From the NCBI GenBank assembly GCA_013306675.1, contig JABLUY010000054.1, positions 1 through 64,000 on the forward strand: DNA of 64,000 nucleotides. Direction: 5' to 3'. This DNA comes from Thraustochytrium sp. TN22. Lineage: Eukaryota; Sar; Bigyra; Thraustochytrida; Thraustochytriidae. Shown in pieces: positions 1 to 9,898 of the stretch; position 1 is the first letter of the stretch, and each line of letters begins with the position of its first letter. The notes under the pieces were generated by a model that had not been told where the DNA came from, searched no databases, and saw only the letters and a program-made list of their open reading frames with translations. The translations under genes were made by a program, and so were the position numbers.

Positions 1-788
1 GCGCGCCGCGGGCTTGGGCGCCCGCCGCCGCGCCGCCGCCGCTCCGCCGCGCCGCGCCGCCGCTGCGCTGGGCTGCTTTGCCTGCCGCGCCGCGCCGGGC
101 GACGATCGCGCCTTGATCGGCGCGGTCCCGGGATCCGGGACCGCCACCCGCCGCGGGACTCGGGCGCCGCGTCCGGCGGCGCCCGCGACGAGGACCGCGA
201 CGAGAGCGCCCCGGGCGCGGGCAAACCCGAGCGCGGCGACCGGCCGGCCGGCGCCGCGCTGCAGGCCCTGCGGCGCTCTGCAGGAGCCGGCTGCGCCGCG
301 CCGCGCGCCGCAGAGGGCCCGGCCTGGCCTGCAGGCCAGCCAGACGCGCGAGGCTCGGCGAGCTTGCAGGGAGCGCACTGCAGCAGCTGAGGTCAGAGGC
401 GGGCGGAGACAGGGGTCGGTGGACCCTCCCTTGCACTCGCTCGCTCGCTGGCGCCGGGGAGGGGAGGTCGGGCGGTCAATTGCGGGCGCGCGGGACGGCA
501 CGCCGGGCGTCGTGGACGGCAAGAGCGAACTCACAGGCGAATGGAGACGTGAAGCAGAAGCCAGAAGCAGGCAGAGCGGTGCGCCGGCGGCCAGTCGAGA
601 GGCATGATCATTGCAGCGTCTCTGAGGCACTCTGGGCTTCATCACCATCAGCAAAAGCAAATTTCAGTAGGAGCTAAGTTTATTGTTGATGAGCTCTCTA
701 CCTACTAGTGAAAGCTAAGGAGGCCTCTCTTCAGGCCCAACAGGCCCGCGAGGGCTCATTGTAAACCATTTGGTAAGTTGAAGCCGCC
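1..788. other. GC-rich stretch without a supported gene
   Basis: The first 600 bases are extremely rich in CG and CCG runs. They keep several frames open only because stop codons are scarce at this composition. The plus frame from 14 to 607 is almost pure Ala/Arg/Pro with no domain signal. The last 180 bases are more balanced and lie just beyond the 3' end of the first TIR gene. It may hold an upstream gene's promoter; nothing can be named. Confidence 0.6.
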
Positions 789-2435
789 TCACGGCCGCTC
801 TTCTGCGCGCGCGAGCGCTGCGATCTTGGGAGGCCAGCTGCCGTCGATCATGCTCACGTGCAGGGTGCTGCCACTCCACACAGAAAGCCAGGCGCTCGTC
901 CTCCTACGCAGAGACGCTCGATGCTGGTGACGCATGAAGTGGGCCCGATTGCGGTTCAAGACGAGCGCATCGAGTTCGAGTCGGACACTTGTTGTGGTTT
1001 CTGTACACGCGAGAAACGATGACGACGCCGAGGTAAGCCGCCTCACATCAATGGCATTCGTCAACTCACGCTCCGTTGCCCCGGGGGTCGCCAGGCTGTA
1101 CCTCAGGCCGCGTGTGGTCTCCAGGTTCTGCACCACCGCATCGACAGTCTCCCGACAGGCGCCAGAGGCTTCGTAGGAGACGAACACGTCGAGCTGCTCG
1201 ACCTCCTTCTTTCTCTCGACCACGCGCTACTGCGACAACGGCGGCGCCCAAACGCCGCTGGTCATCTTCACATGATGCGTGTGAGGGCACTGGCGAGCGG
1301 GTGAACTCGAACGGCTGCGAGCTGGACCGGCGAACAGTCCGCGCGGGCCGCAAGACCAAAAGCGCGGGAACGGTGGCCTTCTGCAGGCCCTCGATAATGT
1401 GTTGAACCTCATCGGCAGAGAGGTGGTCCACGCGCTCACCTTGAACGGCCACAATACGGTCGCCCTCCTGGAGCTCAGACGCGCGAGAGGCAGCACTCCC
1501 GTCCGCAACCTTTCCCACCAACGCGACGTTTGGAAGCTCGCCGCGTGTGACGCTGAGGCCCAGGGTCGACGCCAGCTCCACGACATACTCCTCGCTCTGC
1601 GCGATCGCGCTGGATTGTTGGCGTGCCTCGAACAGCTCGTGCCGGGCCTTGCTCAAAGGAAAATAGTCCAGCGACAGCGTTACTCGCACCATTCCTGGAA
1701 ACGTAAATGCGTTCATACAAGAGACGAGCACCACAAGCCGTGCGCCACGCTGCTCCGGCGAAAGCACGAAGCTGTGCTCATCCGTCAGGCCCGTGGAGTC
1801 CAGAGTGAACGAGTCTGACAGGTCGTTTCCTTCGCGTGTCACTTGCACTGTAACTTGGTAATTGTGTGAGCTCCTCGTTCCCGCCGCCGTCGCCGTGAAG
1901 ATGTACGTGCCAGCCTCCAGGAGGCGGCACTCGGAGCGGCGCTCGAACCCCGCGAACATGAAGCGAACCTCTTCCTCTTCTTTCCAAACATTCTCGCGTT
2001 TCGCGTGGCGCAGCATTTGCGAACCGCGCTCGTCCGCGACCACCTCCCAGCCACTCTCGCGCAGTCGAGGACAGGCCAAGGCCCCGCTGAGCGGGTTCAG
2101 GCCTCCTGCGAATGCGTCCTCAGGGGGGGGAGAAGGCAGGCCGTCTCATCGTCGCCACGTTGGATCACCGTCCAGCCGCTCCTCCCCAAGATCGCCAAGG
2201 CGAACTGGGTCATCTCCACCGACGACGCATGACCTAGCATCCCATGCGGCACCTCGTTCTCCTCCACGATGTCGTATTCCTCCTCCTGTTCCGTCACGTC
2301 GCCGCCCGCGACGGCATGATCTAGCATCCCATGCGGCACCTCGTTCTCCTCCACGATGTCGTATTCCTCCTCCTGTTCCGTCACGTCGCCGCCCGCGACG
2401 CCACGGTCGTCGGCCTCCATGGGGCACCTGCACAT
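789..2435 (-). CDS. PDZ-TIR domain protein A (diverged paralogue; two short introns inferred)
   Basis: This is a diverged tandem paralogue of the next gene. A conserved beta-rich N-terminal region runs at about 1700-2100, then a PDZ domain at about 1330-1500, with a core like that of the neighbour (EGDRIVAVQGERVDHLS). A TIR-like domain follows from LDVFVSYEA near 1205 to the conserved end SVWSGSTLH near 870. The frame changes twice. Two small GT-AG introns restore it: 2106-2158 (53 nt, with a pyrimidine-rich 3' end) and 1227-1290 (64 nt). Their sizes match introns elsewhere in the window. The model gives about 509 residues against 581 for the neighbour. The ATG at 2435 is the first in the frame; a second lies at 2420. 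The TIR core is more diverged than in the neighbour, so loss of enzymatic activity or decay is possible. The introns are my inference; a second acceptor choice near 1210 also fits. Confidence 0.5.
2226..2399 (-). repeat. 87-bp in-frame tandem duplication in PDZ-TIR gene A
   Basis: Two almost identical 87-bp copies (2313-2399 and 2226-2312) encode the same acidic 29-residue unit twice (VAGGDVTEQEEEYDIVEENE and on to the next VAGG). Only a few bases differ, so the duplication is recent. Its length keeps the frame, which argues that this part is translated. Confidence 0.85.
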
Positions 2436-3398
2436 GATGCGCCAGCTGAGCTCCGCGCGACGCGCGACGCGACACAACGCGACGCGGCGCGGCGCGACGC
2501 GGCGCGGCGCGACGCGACGTGGAGCAACGGCGCGACTGTGCCTGGGCGCCGCGAGCGTGTGCTGCGTGGCTCTCTCCGGCGACTGGGCGCTCGTCCTGTT
2601 GAGGATTTGCTTTGCTTCTGCGCTTCGAATCTCGAGCCTGGCACCGCCGGAGAACACGCACAGAATCCTGGGTGCCCTGGCAGACGGAGAGCGGAGAACG
2701 CAGGCGGCAGGACCATGACTTGCCGAGGAAAATGTCTCCGCGCCGAGCTTCGACATTCGACCCGTCAGCTGCGGGCTCGTGGTCGCCTGAAGCACTCTGG
2801 CAACGACGCCAATGCCGCGTCGCCAGTGTCGGCGCTCTCTGACGAGCTGCGTTTTGTCTCGCTGGCTGTCGGATCACTTCAGGCTGTTCAGATCCAAAAC
2901 CTGCGATGCAAACCCCTTCCGAAATGCGGAGGAAATTCGAGAGGAACTTGTTGGGTGGGAAGGTCGTGGGGAGAACAACTCGAACGCAAGATGGGGAACG
3001 CACGGGCATAACACGATGGAGGCTCCAGCGATCGAGAGGAGGGCCGCTCCCGCAGTCTTCTGATTGCCTCCCTAACCTCGGATTCGGAGACTCTCTGCCA
3101 GTGGTGGCGCCATTGGTGGGTGCAAGTACCAGAGTGTCGGCATCAACATTGATTGCACCGCAAGTGCGAGTTGAAGTTGGCTCGTGAAGTTGCAACATGA
3201 CTTTATCTTGCCGCACTGGCAGAGCGTCGCCGCTAACTCGCATTGCCTTCGGGCCGAATCCCTCGGCGAGGCAGCCACGGCTGCTGTTGCCGCATTCTCA
3301 CGGTCACTCTGGCTTCTTTAATAATTTCAAGAACCAGGGGTGCGTGCCTTCAGTGGTAGGGTATTAGACAGTGAAACAAATGGCTGTAGATATGCAGC
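2436..3398. other. intergenic region between the two PDZ-TIR genes
   Basis: It holds the promoter of gene A. At 2455-2525 there is a degenerate CG repeat built on gcgacgcg/gcgcggc units. From 2860 to 3390 the base composition is balanced and no frame looks protein-like on either strand. I see no RNA gene. Confidence 0.6.
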
Positions 3399-5144
3399 CT
3401 ACAGACTGTCGCGAGTCTCGATGATTCTCTTCGCGAGCTTTTTAATCTCGGCGTCTGTGCCCCCTTTCGTCATGCGAACGAAGAGCTGACTGCCGGCCCA
3501 AATGAACCCGAAATGCCCTCTCCATTCGTCGGTGTGTGTCATGGACTCGTCCAAGACGCACGGGATCATGCGCACCAGCGTGTGCATCTTGTGGATATAT
3601 GCGAACTCGTTCCTGCAAAAGTCGCTGCGCTCGCGCGACGCGTTGACCTTATCCATGTACTCCCGCGTCACGAAGATCACGCTCATGGCGGACTGCTCAA
3701 TGCCTGTAGCCATGTCAGTGTGGAGCTCTCCCTTCACCTGGTCATGATCTAGCCAGCACCTCAAGCCATGCTGGGTCTCCAGCGCATTCGCGACGCGAGT
3801 AACGATCGCGTGAGTGCTCCTGTCGGCGCCCCATGAATGAGAGAGGAAGACGTCAAACGGAGTCGCGGTCTCGGTTCGCGAAGCATCGGCTTGCTCTGTT
3901 TCGAATGACGCCTGCTCGGATCTTGGCTCGGCCAGAGCTTCGGATGTGGACTGACTGGACGAACTCGTAGGAGATGAGTGCGATGACGTAGCGGGGCAGA
4001 TAGCGTGACCTCTATGGCGGCGGTCACGGATTGTGCTGGTTTCCCGCGACTTCTCTAAAGTAAAAGGTTCATTGAGCACTATGGGTGCAGTTTCAAAAGC
4101 GTCCTCGTGGACCTCAGCCCTCCCTGCGGTGGCCGTGGCCGTGGCCATCTCCCGCTCGCTATGCGTCGAGGTGCGGAAGCGACGCGCGTCGGGCGGCGTG
4201 TCAACCCAACGAGCCGCCGACTCGGGCCCCAGCGGCCGCGGCGCGTCAATGCGCCGCACGCGCGCATTGGGCTTCTTCTCCACCATCTTGAAGTCCGCCG
4301 GCGCGGGCTCCATCACCAGCACCACCGTCATGGGCACGTTGCGCAAGATCTTGATGACGTCCTTGAAGGAGAGGTTATCTACGCGTTCGCCCTGGATGCC
4401 CTTGATGCGGTCGCCCATCTTGAGCTTGTGCGTGCGCGCTGCAGCGCCGTTCTCCTCGATGGTGCGGATCAGCACAGCCTTGATGTGCTTATCCCAGGAG
4501 AGCGTCATCCCCACGCCCGTCGGACCCTTGGTCAGCTCCACCACGTACTCGTTGTTGCGTACCACGGCCTTGGACTGCCGCCGCGCCTCCAGCAGCTCAC
4601 GCTTGGACTTGGACACCGGAATGAAGTCCAGCGCCGCCTTGACGCGCACCGCCATGAGCAGCGCGTTGCTCGAGAGGTGTACCATCAGGGTCGCGTTCAT
4701 CTGCTCGGTCGAGATGATGAACTTCTCCTGCCGCAAGGGGTTCTGCTTGTCGATGGAGAACCCAGTCGCCATCACCTTCTCGCGTCCGTGGCCCGCCGTC
4801 ACCTCCACCTTGACGTTGCACTTGCGCGAGCCCGTGCGCGAGCTGTGCAGGTCCGGCACCTCCGCCACGAAGGTGTACGTGCCAGGCTCCAGCCCGCTGC
4901 GCACGAAGTGCTGCTCGCCGCTCGTGCTGCGCAGGGATGCTTCCTTCTCCCACACGCGCTGCGGCTGCGCCGGCCGCAGCGCCGGCTTGCCGTTCTCTAC
5001 CACCACCTCGAAGCCGCTCTCGATCAGACGGTAGTACATTTGCTGCGTCTCCAGCGAGGCAAAGTACAGGCCGTCCGACGTCGCGTACGCATCGGACGGC
5101 TTCATCGGCTTCTGGTCCACCGGGTCGAACACCACGTACGACAT
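3399..5144 (-). CDS. PDZ-TIR domain protein B
   Basis: This 581-residue protein has three parts. Residues 1-195 are a beta-rich domain of unknown family. A PDZ domain follows at about 203-285, with the conserved core MGDRIKGIQGERVDNLSF. A low-complexity Ser/Thr/Arg linker leads to a C-terminal TIR domain at about 430-575. The TIR begins DVFLSHSWG, has a CWLDHDQVKGEL box and MATGIEQS, and ends near FIWAGSQLFVRMT, as in the large TIR_2-type family of algae, amoebae and stramenopiles. TIR domains act as NAD-cleaving enzymes or as signalling adaptors; PDZ domains bind C-terminal peptides. A cytosolic scaffold with TIR output is an inference. The ATG at 5144 was chosen because the upstream frame has only a GTG. 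There is no signal peptide or TM segment. Gene A directly downstream is its paralogue. Confidence 0.8.
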   Translation of the reverse strand: MSYVVFDPVDQKPMKPSDAYATSDGLYFASLETQQMYYRLIESGFEVVVENGKPALRPAQPQRVWEKEASLRSTSGEQHFVRSGLEPGTYTFVAEVPDLHSSRTGSRKCNVKVEVTAGHGREKVMATGFSIDKQNPLRQEKFIISTEQMNATLMVHLSSNALLMAVRVKAALDFIPVSKSKRELLEARRQSKAVVRNNEYVVELTKGPTGVGMTLSWDKHIKAVLIRTIEENGAAARTHKLKMGDRIKGIQGERVDNLSFKDVIKILRNVPMTVVLVMEPAPADFKMVEKKPNARVRRIDAPRPLGPESAARWVDTPPDARRFRTSTHSEREMATATATAGRAEVHEDAFETAPIVLNEPFTLEKSRETSTIRDRRHRGHAICPATSSHSSPTSSSSQSTSEALAEPRSEQASFETEQADASRTETATPFDVFLSHSWGADRSTHAIVTRVANALETQHGLRCWLDHDQVKGELHTDMATGIEQSAMSVIFVTREYMDKVNASRERSDFCRNEFAYIHKMHTLVRMIPCVLDESMTHTDEWRGHFGFIWAGSQLFVRMTKGGTDAEIKKLAKRIIETRDSL

Positions 5145-5711
5145 CTTGTGCCTGCCTCCGCGCGCCGGGACCTTGACTTGCCGACGGCCGAGCCCGGAGC
5201 GCACGGCTGACAGCCGCTCCCCGATTGTGCCTCGGAACGCGCGCCACGCCCTCGCCCGGTGGCCGGTGGTGTGCCGGGTCTTCGCTGCCGCGCGCGCGTG
5301 GCGCGGCGCCCGACCAGCGCCGCCGCAGGGGCCGCCGCCGCCGCCGCGGCACGCGCGATCGATTCAATCTGCACTGGCAGTGACTCGGATGATGAGTCCG
5401 CCGAGTCAAGTTGCACAGTCACACGTGCTGCCAATGCAGCCTGCCAGTGATGAGTGTCTGGCCGCACTGTGACGGACGGCACAACTTGAACTTTTTAAAA
5501 AACTTGAACTTGAACTTGAGCCTGAGGGGTCCCCGGTGTTAAGCCGCCAATCGAAAAAGGTCTAATGTCACGCGGCCGGCCCGAGGCCTCAGGCTCAGAG
5601 CTAGGTTAGAGGCCTCAGAGCGAGCTCAGGCTCGGTTCAACGACGACCGACGTGCCGTGCAGTTGCGCGTGGCAGTGAGGCAGAAGCGCAACCAACATCC
5701 GCAATCTTAGG
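5145..5711. promoter_or_regulatory. intergenic promoter region with AACTTGAA repeats
   Basis: This spacer lies between the PDZ-TIR B start and the effector-like fossil. The motif aacttgaa occurs three times between 5481 and 5516, around a short T/A run. The same octamer recurs near other genes here (see the palindrome at 52694). No gene is visible. Confidence 0.4.
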
Positions 5712-6590
5712 ATGGAAGTCGACAGCGATGGCGAACCTCCGTCGATCAGGAGTATGGGCAGCTTCCAGAACGTGTGGGAGTTGCTCAGGAAGCCGCTCTG
5801 CGGCAATGAAGTCCTCGGCGACCTGCAGTCTGCGTCATCGCGGTCGCGTAGCCTGGGCGCGGGAGCTCCAGAATCGGCGAGCTTCATTTGAACCGAACCC
5901 GGTCCACGCGTGGGAGAACTTTGAAGCGGAGGCGCACCTCAATGATGCATCCTTGTGCAGCCAGGATACAACACCAACCGCACATTTCAGAACGTACGAC
6001 AGCATCGACGTCTGGAAGAACGAGACAACACTGTTCATACAGTTCATCCAATGGGCTCTCCCCAAAAGACTGGCGGACGGGTTCAAAACGATGTTTCGTT
6101 TTCTTCAAGAAGAGTATACCTTCGCAGACGATATTTGGGTTGTGGATCGCATCAACACACTCTCCGACTTTGAAAGAGACGACAGAGCGGCTCTGCTCCC
6201 GACGTACTTTGCACAATACCGTGCAACCAACATCGACGCCCCGCAGCAAACGCGTTTTTTGGTTCATAAACACAGGGCTGCGGCATCCTTCCCAACGCAT
6301 CATGTCGCGCAGGGAGACGGAGAGCGCGCTGTCGATGCATTTGACGACATCGTCGAGTGATGGAAAGCGTTCGACAGCACTACAGAACCCCGCCATAAAA
6401 ATGGCCAAGCGGAAGTGCTCGGAGCGTACGCGAGGAAGAAAGCACCTATTTGGCAAGTATACACCTGCATGGTCCTACGGACTCTCAAGTACGCTGTGCT
6501 GTCGACGACCAAGTGCACGTGGTTTTTCAAACGAGACCCTCCGGGAAGATTCCTCGTCTCAAAGCCTTTACGTGAGTCAATAAAAAGAAG
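5712..6590 (+). pseudogene. fossil of an effector/REase-type (Crinkler-like) gene
   Basis: This is a broken gene on the plus strand, with a few breaks. It starts with a protein-like N-terminus near 5712. The middle part is rich in aromatic and acidic residues. The last part, near 6415-6540, resembles the segment that precedes the kinase domain in Crinkler/REase-type effector families (YTCMVLRTLKYAVLSTTKC followed by a TWFF-like box). The assignment is from memory of that pattern. Codon choice is less GC3-biased than in neighbouring genes, which fits an old or foreign origin. An AATAAA poly(A)-like signal lies near 6580. It appears non-functional. Confidence 0.4.
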
Positions 6591-7263
6591 GCATGCAATT
6601 TACCCGCCGCGCGCACTTTGCTTGGCGTCGAGGCAGCAAGCAGGGATGTCCAGCTCGAGCCAGGCCCGGAGCTCCCAAACTATGGCTTGTGGCAAACGCT
6701 CCCAGTCGCTCCAAGTCGCTCTCAGACGCGCCCAGTAACTCTCAGTCGCGCCCAGTCGCGCCTACTCGCTCCCAGTGCCAAGGTCCCTGGGCTGTGGAGG
6801 CTGACAGGCAGCACTGTCGTAGCGTTAGCCGTAAGAAAACGCCTCTGAGGGGCACGTGAGCACATTGACCTTGGGAGCATGTTCACCGTAACAGCTACGC
6901 ACAGGCAAGTGCTGTACTCGTACCTACAGCAAACATGAGCTTGGCTCGGACTGACAGTGCTGCCCATGCTGTTTTTCGTCCCTGTGACCGTCACCGCAAA
7001 TGAAATCTCGTCGTCATGCAAAGCCCGGCAATCTCGTCGGTGGCGGCGAGCGACGAGCCAGCTTAGCACGTCACTTGGCAAGGTGCTTGCTCAGCTTCTG
7101 TCTTGTCCCCGACCTCCGGAACCCATTTGCGCCGGCGGGCCAGGGCCAGGCTGCACCACGGTTTGCGCGCGCTCAATTTTCTGCCCCCGCGCGGCCGGCC
7201 GGCAGGCGCGCGCAGACTGGCAAGTCCTGCTGCGCCGCGTCCTGCGCAGTGGTGCAGTGCAGG
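6591..7263. other. intergenic, with a degenerate gctcccagtcgc repeat
   Basis: Positions 6697-6778 hold a degenerate repeat of about 10-20 bases built on cgctcccagt/cgcgcccagt. The rest is the probable promoter and 5' leader of the small protein that starts at 7264. No other gene is visible. Confidence 0.5.
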
Positions 7264-7704
7264 ATGGGCGCGTGCATGGGCACGCAGCGCGAAGCCCCGG
7301 CGTACCTGGTGGGGCGCTGGCAGGGCGGCGAGGAGCTGTCGCAGGCGATCCTGAACCGCGTGAACCACGCGGCCTACAAGATCTCGGCCAAGGAGAGCGT
7401 TGGCGGCATGGGAAGCAAAGAGGGTACCTACGTGAAGATCTCCGCGGAGGGCTGGATGCGCTACGTGCATCAGAGCGGTCGCTCGGCCTTCGTGTACTCG
7501 GGTCCGATGACGGACTGGGCCGGCGCGCAGAGCGAGTCAACGCTCGTTGGCTGCTGCCCAGGCATGTCGTGCGGCGGCGGGAACCGCTTTCTCCTGGAGG
7601 ACATGCAGACGGCGGCGGGTGCGCGCTGGACGCCGGGCAGCAGTGCCGACGTGGACCTGGTCTCCTTTCGCATCAATGGGAACCTCGTGCAGCGGCAAAC
7701 TTGA
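7264..7704 (+). CDS. small MGxC protein, probably N-myristoylated
   Basis: This 146-residue protein begins MGACMGTQ. Gly2 followed by Cys4 is the usual context for N-myristoylation plus palmitoylation, so peripheral attachment to a membrane is likely. The rest is a compact Gly- and Ser-rich domain with regular hydrophobic spacing and no motif I recognise. It contains a Cys pair in VGCCPGMSC and a cluster of aromatic residues. I chose the ATG at 7264 because the frame upstream is open but turns Arg/Ala-rich and shows no domain character, and because the MGAC start makes sense functionally. Third-position GC matches real genes in the window. It converges on the coiled-coil gene to its right, with 263 bases between the stop codons. 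Function unknown. Confidence 0.65.
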   Translation: MGACMGTQREAPAYLVGRWQGGEELSQAILNRVNHAAYKISAKESVGGMGSKEGTYVKISAEGWMRYVHQSGRSAFVYSGPMTDWAGAQSESTLVGCCPGMSCGGGNRFLLEDMQTAAGARWTPGSSADVDLVSFRINGNLVQRQT

Positions 7705-7967
7705 TGAATGCTTCCAGCTGGGTTTGCTCGTTGTTCACATCGTTATTTCGCAGTGCGCGCTCGTCTTCTTCGTCTTCGTTTCGTAGTCTACATCGAAAAA
7801 GTGTCTACCGTAGCTTCACGCTGACGCCTGGTGCGTCCGCTGGCTGGCGATCTTGCTGGCTTTTGCAGGTCCACTTGCGTTGTTGCAGCGAGAGTATACG
7901 TGCTGCACGCGCGCGCCCCACGCACGTGCTCCATCACGCCGTGCGAACCAGCCCAGACGCAGCTCGC

Positions 7968-9290
7968 TCAGCGAAATGGGCGAGATGCGGCGGGCTTGGC
8001 GGCCTTGCGTACTGGGGCTGCAGCGCCGTTCGAGGCGAGGGGCTGGGACTTGAAGGAGGCGGTCTTGGTCGTCTTCTTGGAGCCGGAGGCGGGGCGCGCG
8101 GCCGGGGCCGGCGAGGTGTTGGAGCGCAGGTTCTCCTTTTGCGAGGTGATGCGCTTGTTGCACATGGAGTTCTTCCACTTGGTCTTGACGCGGTTGAGCT
8201 CTTCTAGGAGCTCGGCGTTCTTGTCGTTGAGCTCCTGCAGGCGCGCGCGGTGCTTGTCCTTGGTCTGGGCCATGGCCGCGCAGAGGTTCTCGTACTGCAG
8301 CTGCTTTTCGGCGAGCTGCGTGGAGAGCGCGGACTTGGTGTCGATGAACTGCTTGTGCGCCTTGTCAACGGTGTCCTGCATGTCGCGCTCGTGCTCGCGG
8401 CGCAGGCGGTCGGCGGCCATGTTCTCGGCGCGCTTGGCGTTTTGAAGGTCGACGCGCAGGGCTGCGCCGCTCTCTTCAAGCTCGCGCTGCTGCTGCTTGA
8501 GCTCGTCGACGCGGCTGGCGTAGCGGTTGAGCTCGAACTCCTGCGCCGCCACCTTCTCCTCGAGAAACTTGATCTGCATCTCGGACTCGCGAGCGTTGTT
8601 CTCGAGGCGCGCCTGCACCTGGGCGTGCTTGTGCTCGGCGTCCTCAAGCGCGCGGGCATGCTCCATCTGGAGCGCCTGCATGCGGTTCTGGGCGTCGACG
8701 CGCTCCAGCTCGGCGGCCGTGGCGGCGCGCTCGATCCTGTCGTTCGCCTCTCGCAGGGCTTCCTGCGAGAGCTGCAGATCGGACGCGAGCATCTCGGCGC
8801 GCTGCGCGAGCTGGTCGCGCTCGGCGAGCGCGCCCGGGAGCTGCTTGGCCGGCTGCTCGAAGGGTGCGAGGCGCTGCAGTTCGCGGGCGGCGTCCTGGAG
8901 CTGGCGCGCCAGCTTCTCGCCGCGCGCGGCGGCCTCGTCGCGCTCGTGCGAGGCCTGCTCGAGCTGGCGCTCAGTCTCCTTCAGTCTGGCCTCGAGCGCC
9001 GCGGCCTGGTTGGTGATGTCGGCACGTTTCGCCTCAGACTTGCGCAATCCGTCCGCGACCTTGGGGAGGAGGTCCTCGAGCACGAGTTTCTCGTCCTGCA
9101 GCTCCTCCTTGGCGGCGTTCGCGTGCATCAGCTGGTCCTGAAGCTCCGCGATGGACGCGAGCAGCGCCTCCGCATCGTTGCCGGCCAGCGTCTTGAGCTT
9201 CCTCTCATACTCGACGCAGCTCATCTCCAGCTCGAAGATCCTGCTTTGCAGCTGCGGCTTCTCCATCTTGTCATACCTGTTCGCGCTCAT
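7968..9290 (-). CDS. long coiled-coil protein with basic C-terminal tail
   Basis: The protein has 440 residues. From about residue 10 to 350 it is almost unbroken heptad repeat, rich in Glu, Gln, Leu, Ala and Arg, with a conserved-looking N-terminal helix (QLQSRIFELEMSCVEYERKL). The last 80 residues lose the heptads and become basic and Ser/Pro/Ala-rich (many Lys and Arg), as seen in microtubule- or nucleic-acid-binding tails. There is no TM segment or signal peptide. It shares a 608-base divergent promoter with a second coiled-coil gene (9899-10651), so the two may be co-expressed. A cytoskeletal or basal-body role is only a guess from composition; coiled coils give no family assignment. Confidence 0.8.
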   Translation of the reverse strand: MSANRYDKMEKPQLQSRIFELEMSCVEYERKLKTLAGNDAEALLASIAELQDQLMHANAAKEELQDEKLVLEDLLPKVADGLRKSEAKRADITNQAAALEARLKETERQLEQASHERDEAAARGEKLARQLQDAARELQRLAPFEQPAKQLPGALAERDQLAQRAEMLASDLQLSQEALREANDRIERAATAAELERVDAQNRMQALQMEHARALEDAEHKHAQVQARLENNARESEMQIKFLEEKVAAQEFELNRYASRVDELKQQQRELEESGAALRVDLQNAKRAENMAADRLRREHERDMQDTVDKAHKQFIDTKSALSTQLAEKQLQYENLCAAMAQTKDKHRARLQELNDKNAELLEELNRVKTKWKNSMCNKRITSQKENLRSNTSPAPAARPASGSKKTTKTASFKSQPLASNGAAAPVRKAAKPAASRPFR

Positions 9291-9898
9291 CCTGCCTGCT
9301 CGAGCGGTCCAAGCAGCAGCTGGCAGCTACCAACCTCGCCTCGCCTCGCTGTCAATCCGTGACAGGAGAGGAGAGAGATCGAGGCCGCGAGCGTCCGATG
9401 GGACGCCTGCCTCGCCTCACCCGCCCGCCTGTGCGTCGCGGGCGCCTGCAGCGCCAACCTGGTCCGAGACGAGTCGCCCTCGTGCAGCAGATGCAGCAGC
9501 GCCAAGGACGTGGCCGGCCTGCTCGCCTGCCCTGCCTGCCTGCCTGAATGCTCCGCCGCCGGCTGCCGAGTGCCGTGCGGGTCTGCAGGCCTCGCCGCGC
9601 CCGAGCACGCGGCCACGGGACGCTGGATGATCGCCGACTGCGTGCGCAGCCTGTTGGAGCAGGACCGTTTCACAGCAGCGAGAAGGGCAGCGCTCGCTCG
9701 CGCGCGAGCGCGCGCTACTGCACAGCGCGGAGGCGGGGTGCGCGCCGGCGGGAATGCGAGCCTCGCGGCGAGAACGCGCGACGGAATGCGCGCTCGCGAC
9801 GAGCTTGCGCGGCGGCGGCGGCCGCATTCGCGGCTCTGGAGGCCTCCCGCGGCGCACGAGGACTGGGTGGAGCCAGGGCCGCGGCCCCGGCGCGCGGA
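9291..9898. promoter_or_regulatory. divergent promoter between two coiled-coil genes
   Basis: This 608-base spacer separates two divergently transcribed coiled-coil genes. It is GC-rich with short cgcgcgagcgcgcg tracts near 9700. A plus-strand frame runs open into the right-hand gene but has no ATG that improves on the one at 9899. No separate gene is supported. Confidence 0.5.

Noticed and set aside
14-607. Long open frame at the window start (197 codons)
   Set aside because: Ala/Arg/Pro-only composition produced by CG-rich DNA with few stops; no domain and no codon pattern like the real genes.
4107-5210. Long plus-strand open frame opposite PDZ-TIR B
   Set aside because: Antisense shadow: high third-position GC keeps the opposite strand free of stops. 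The minus strand has clear PDZ and TIR domains.
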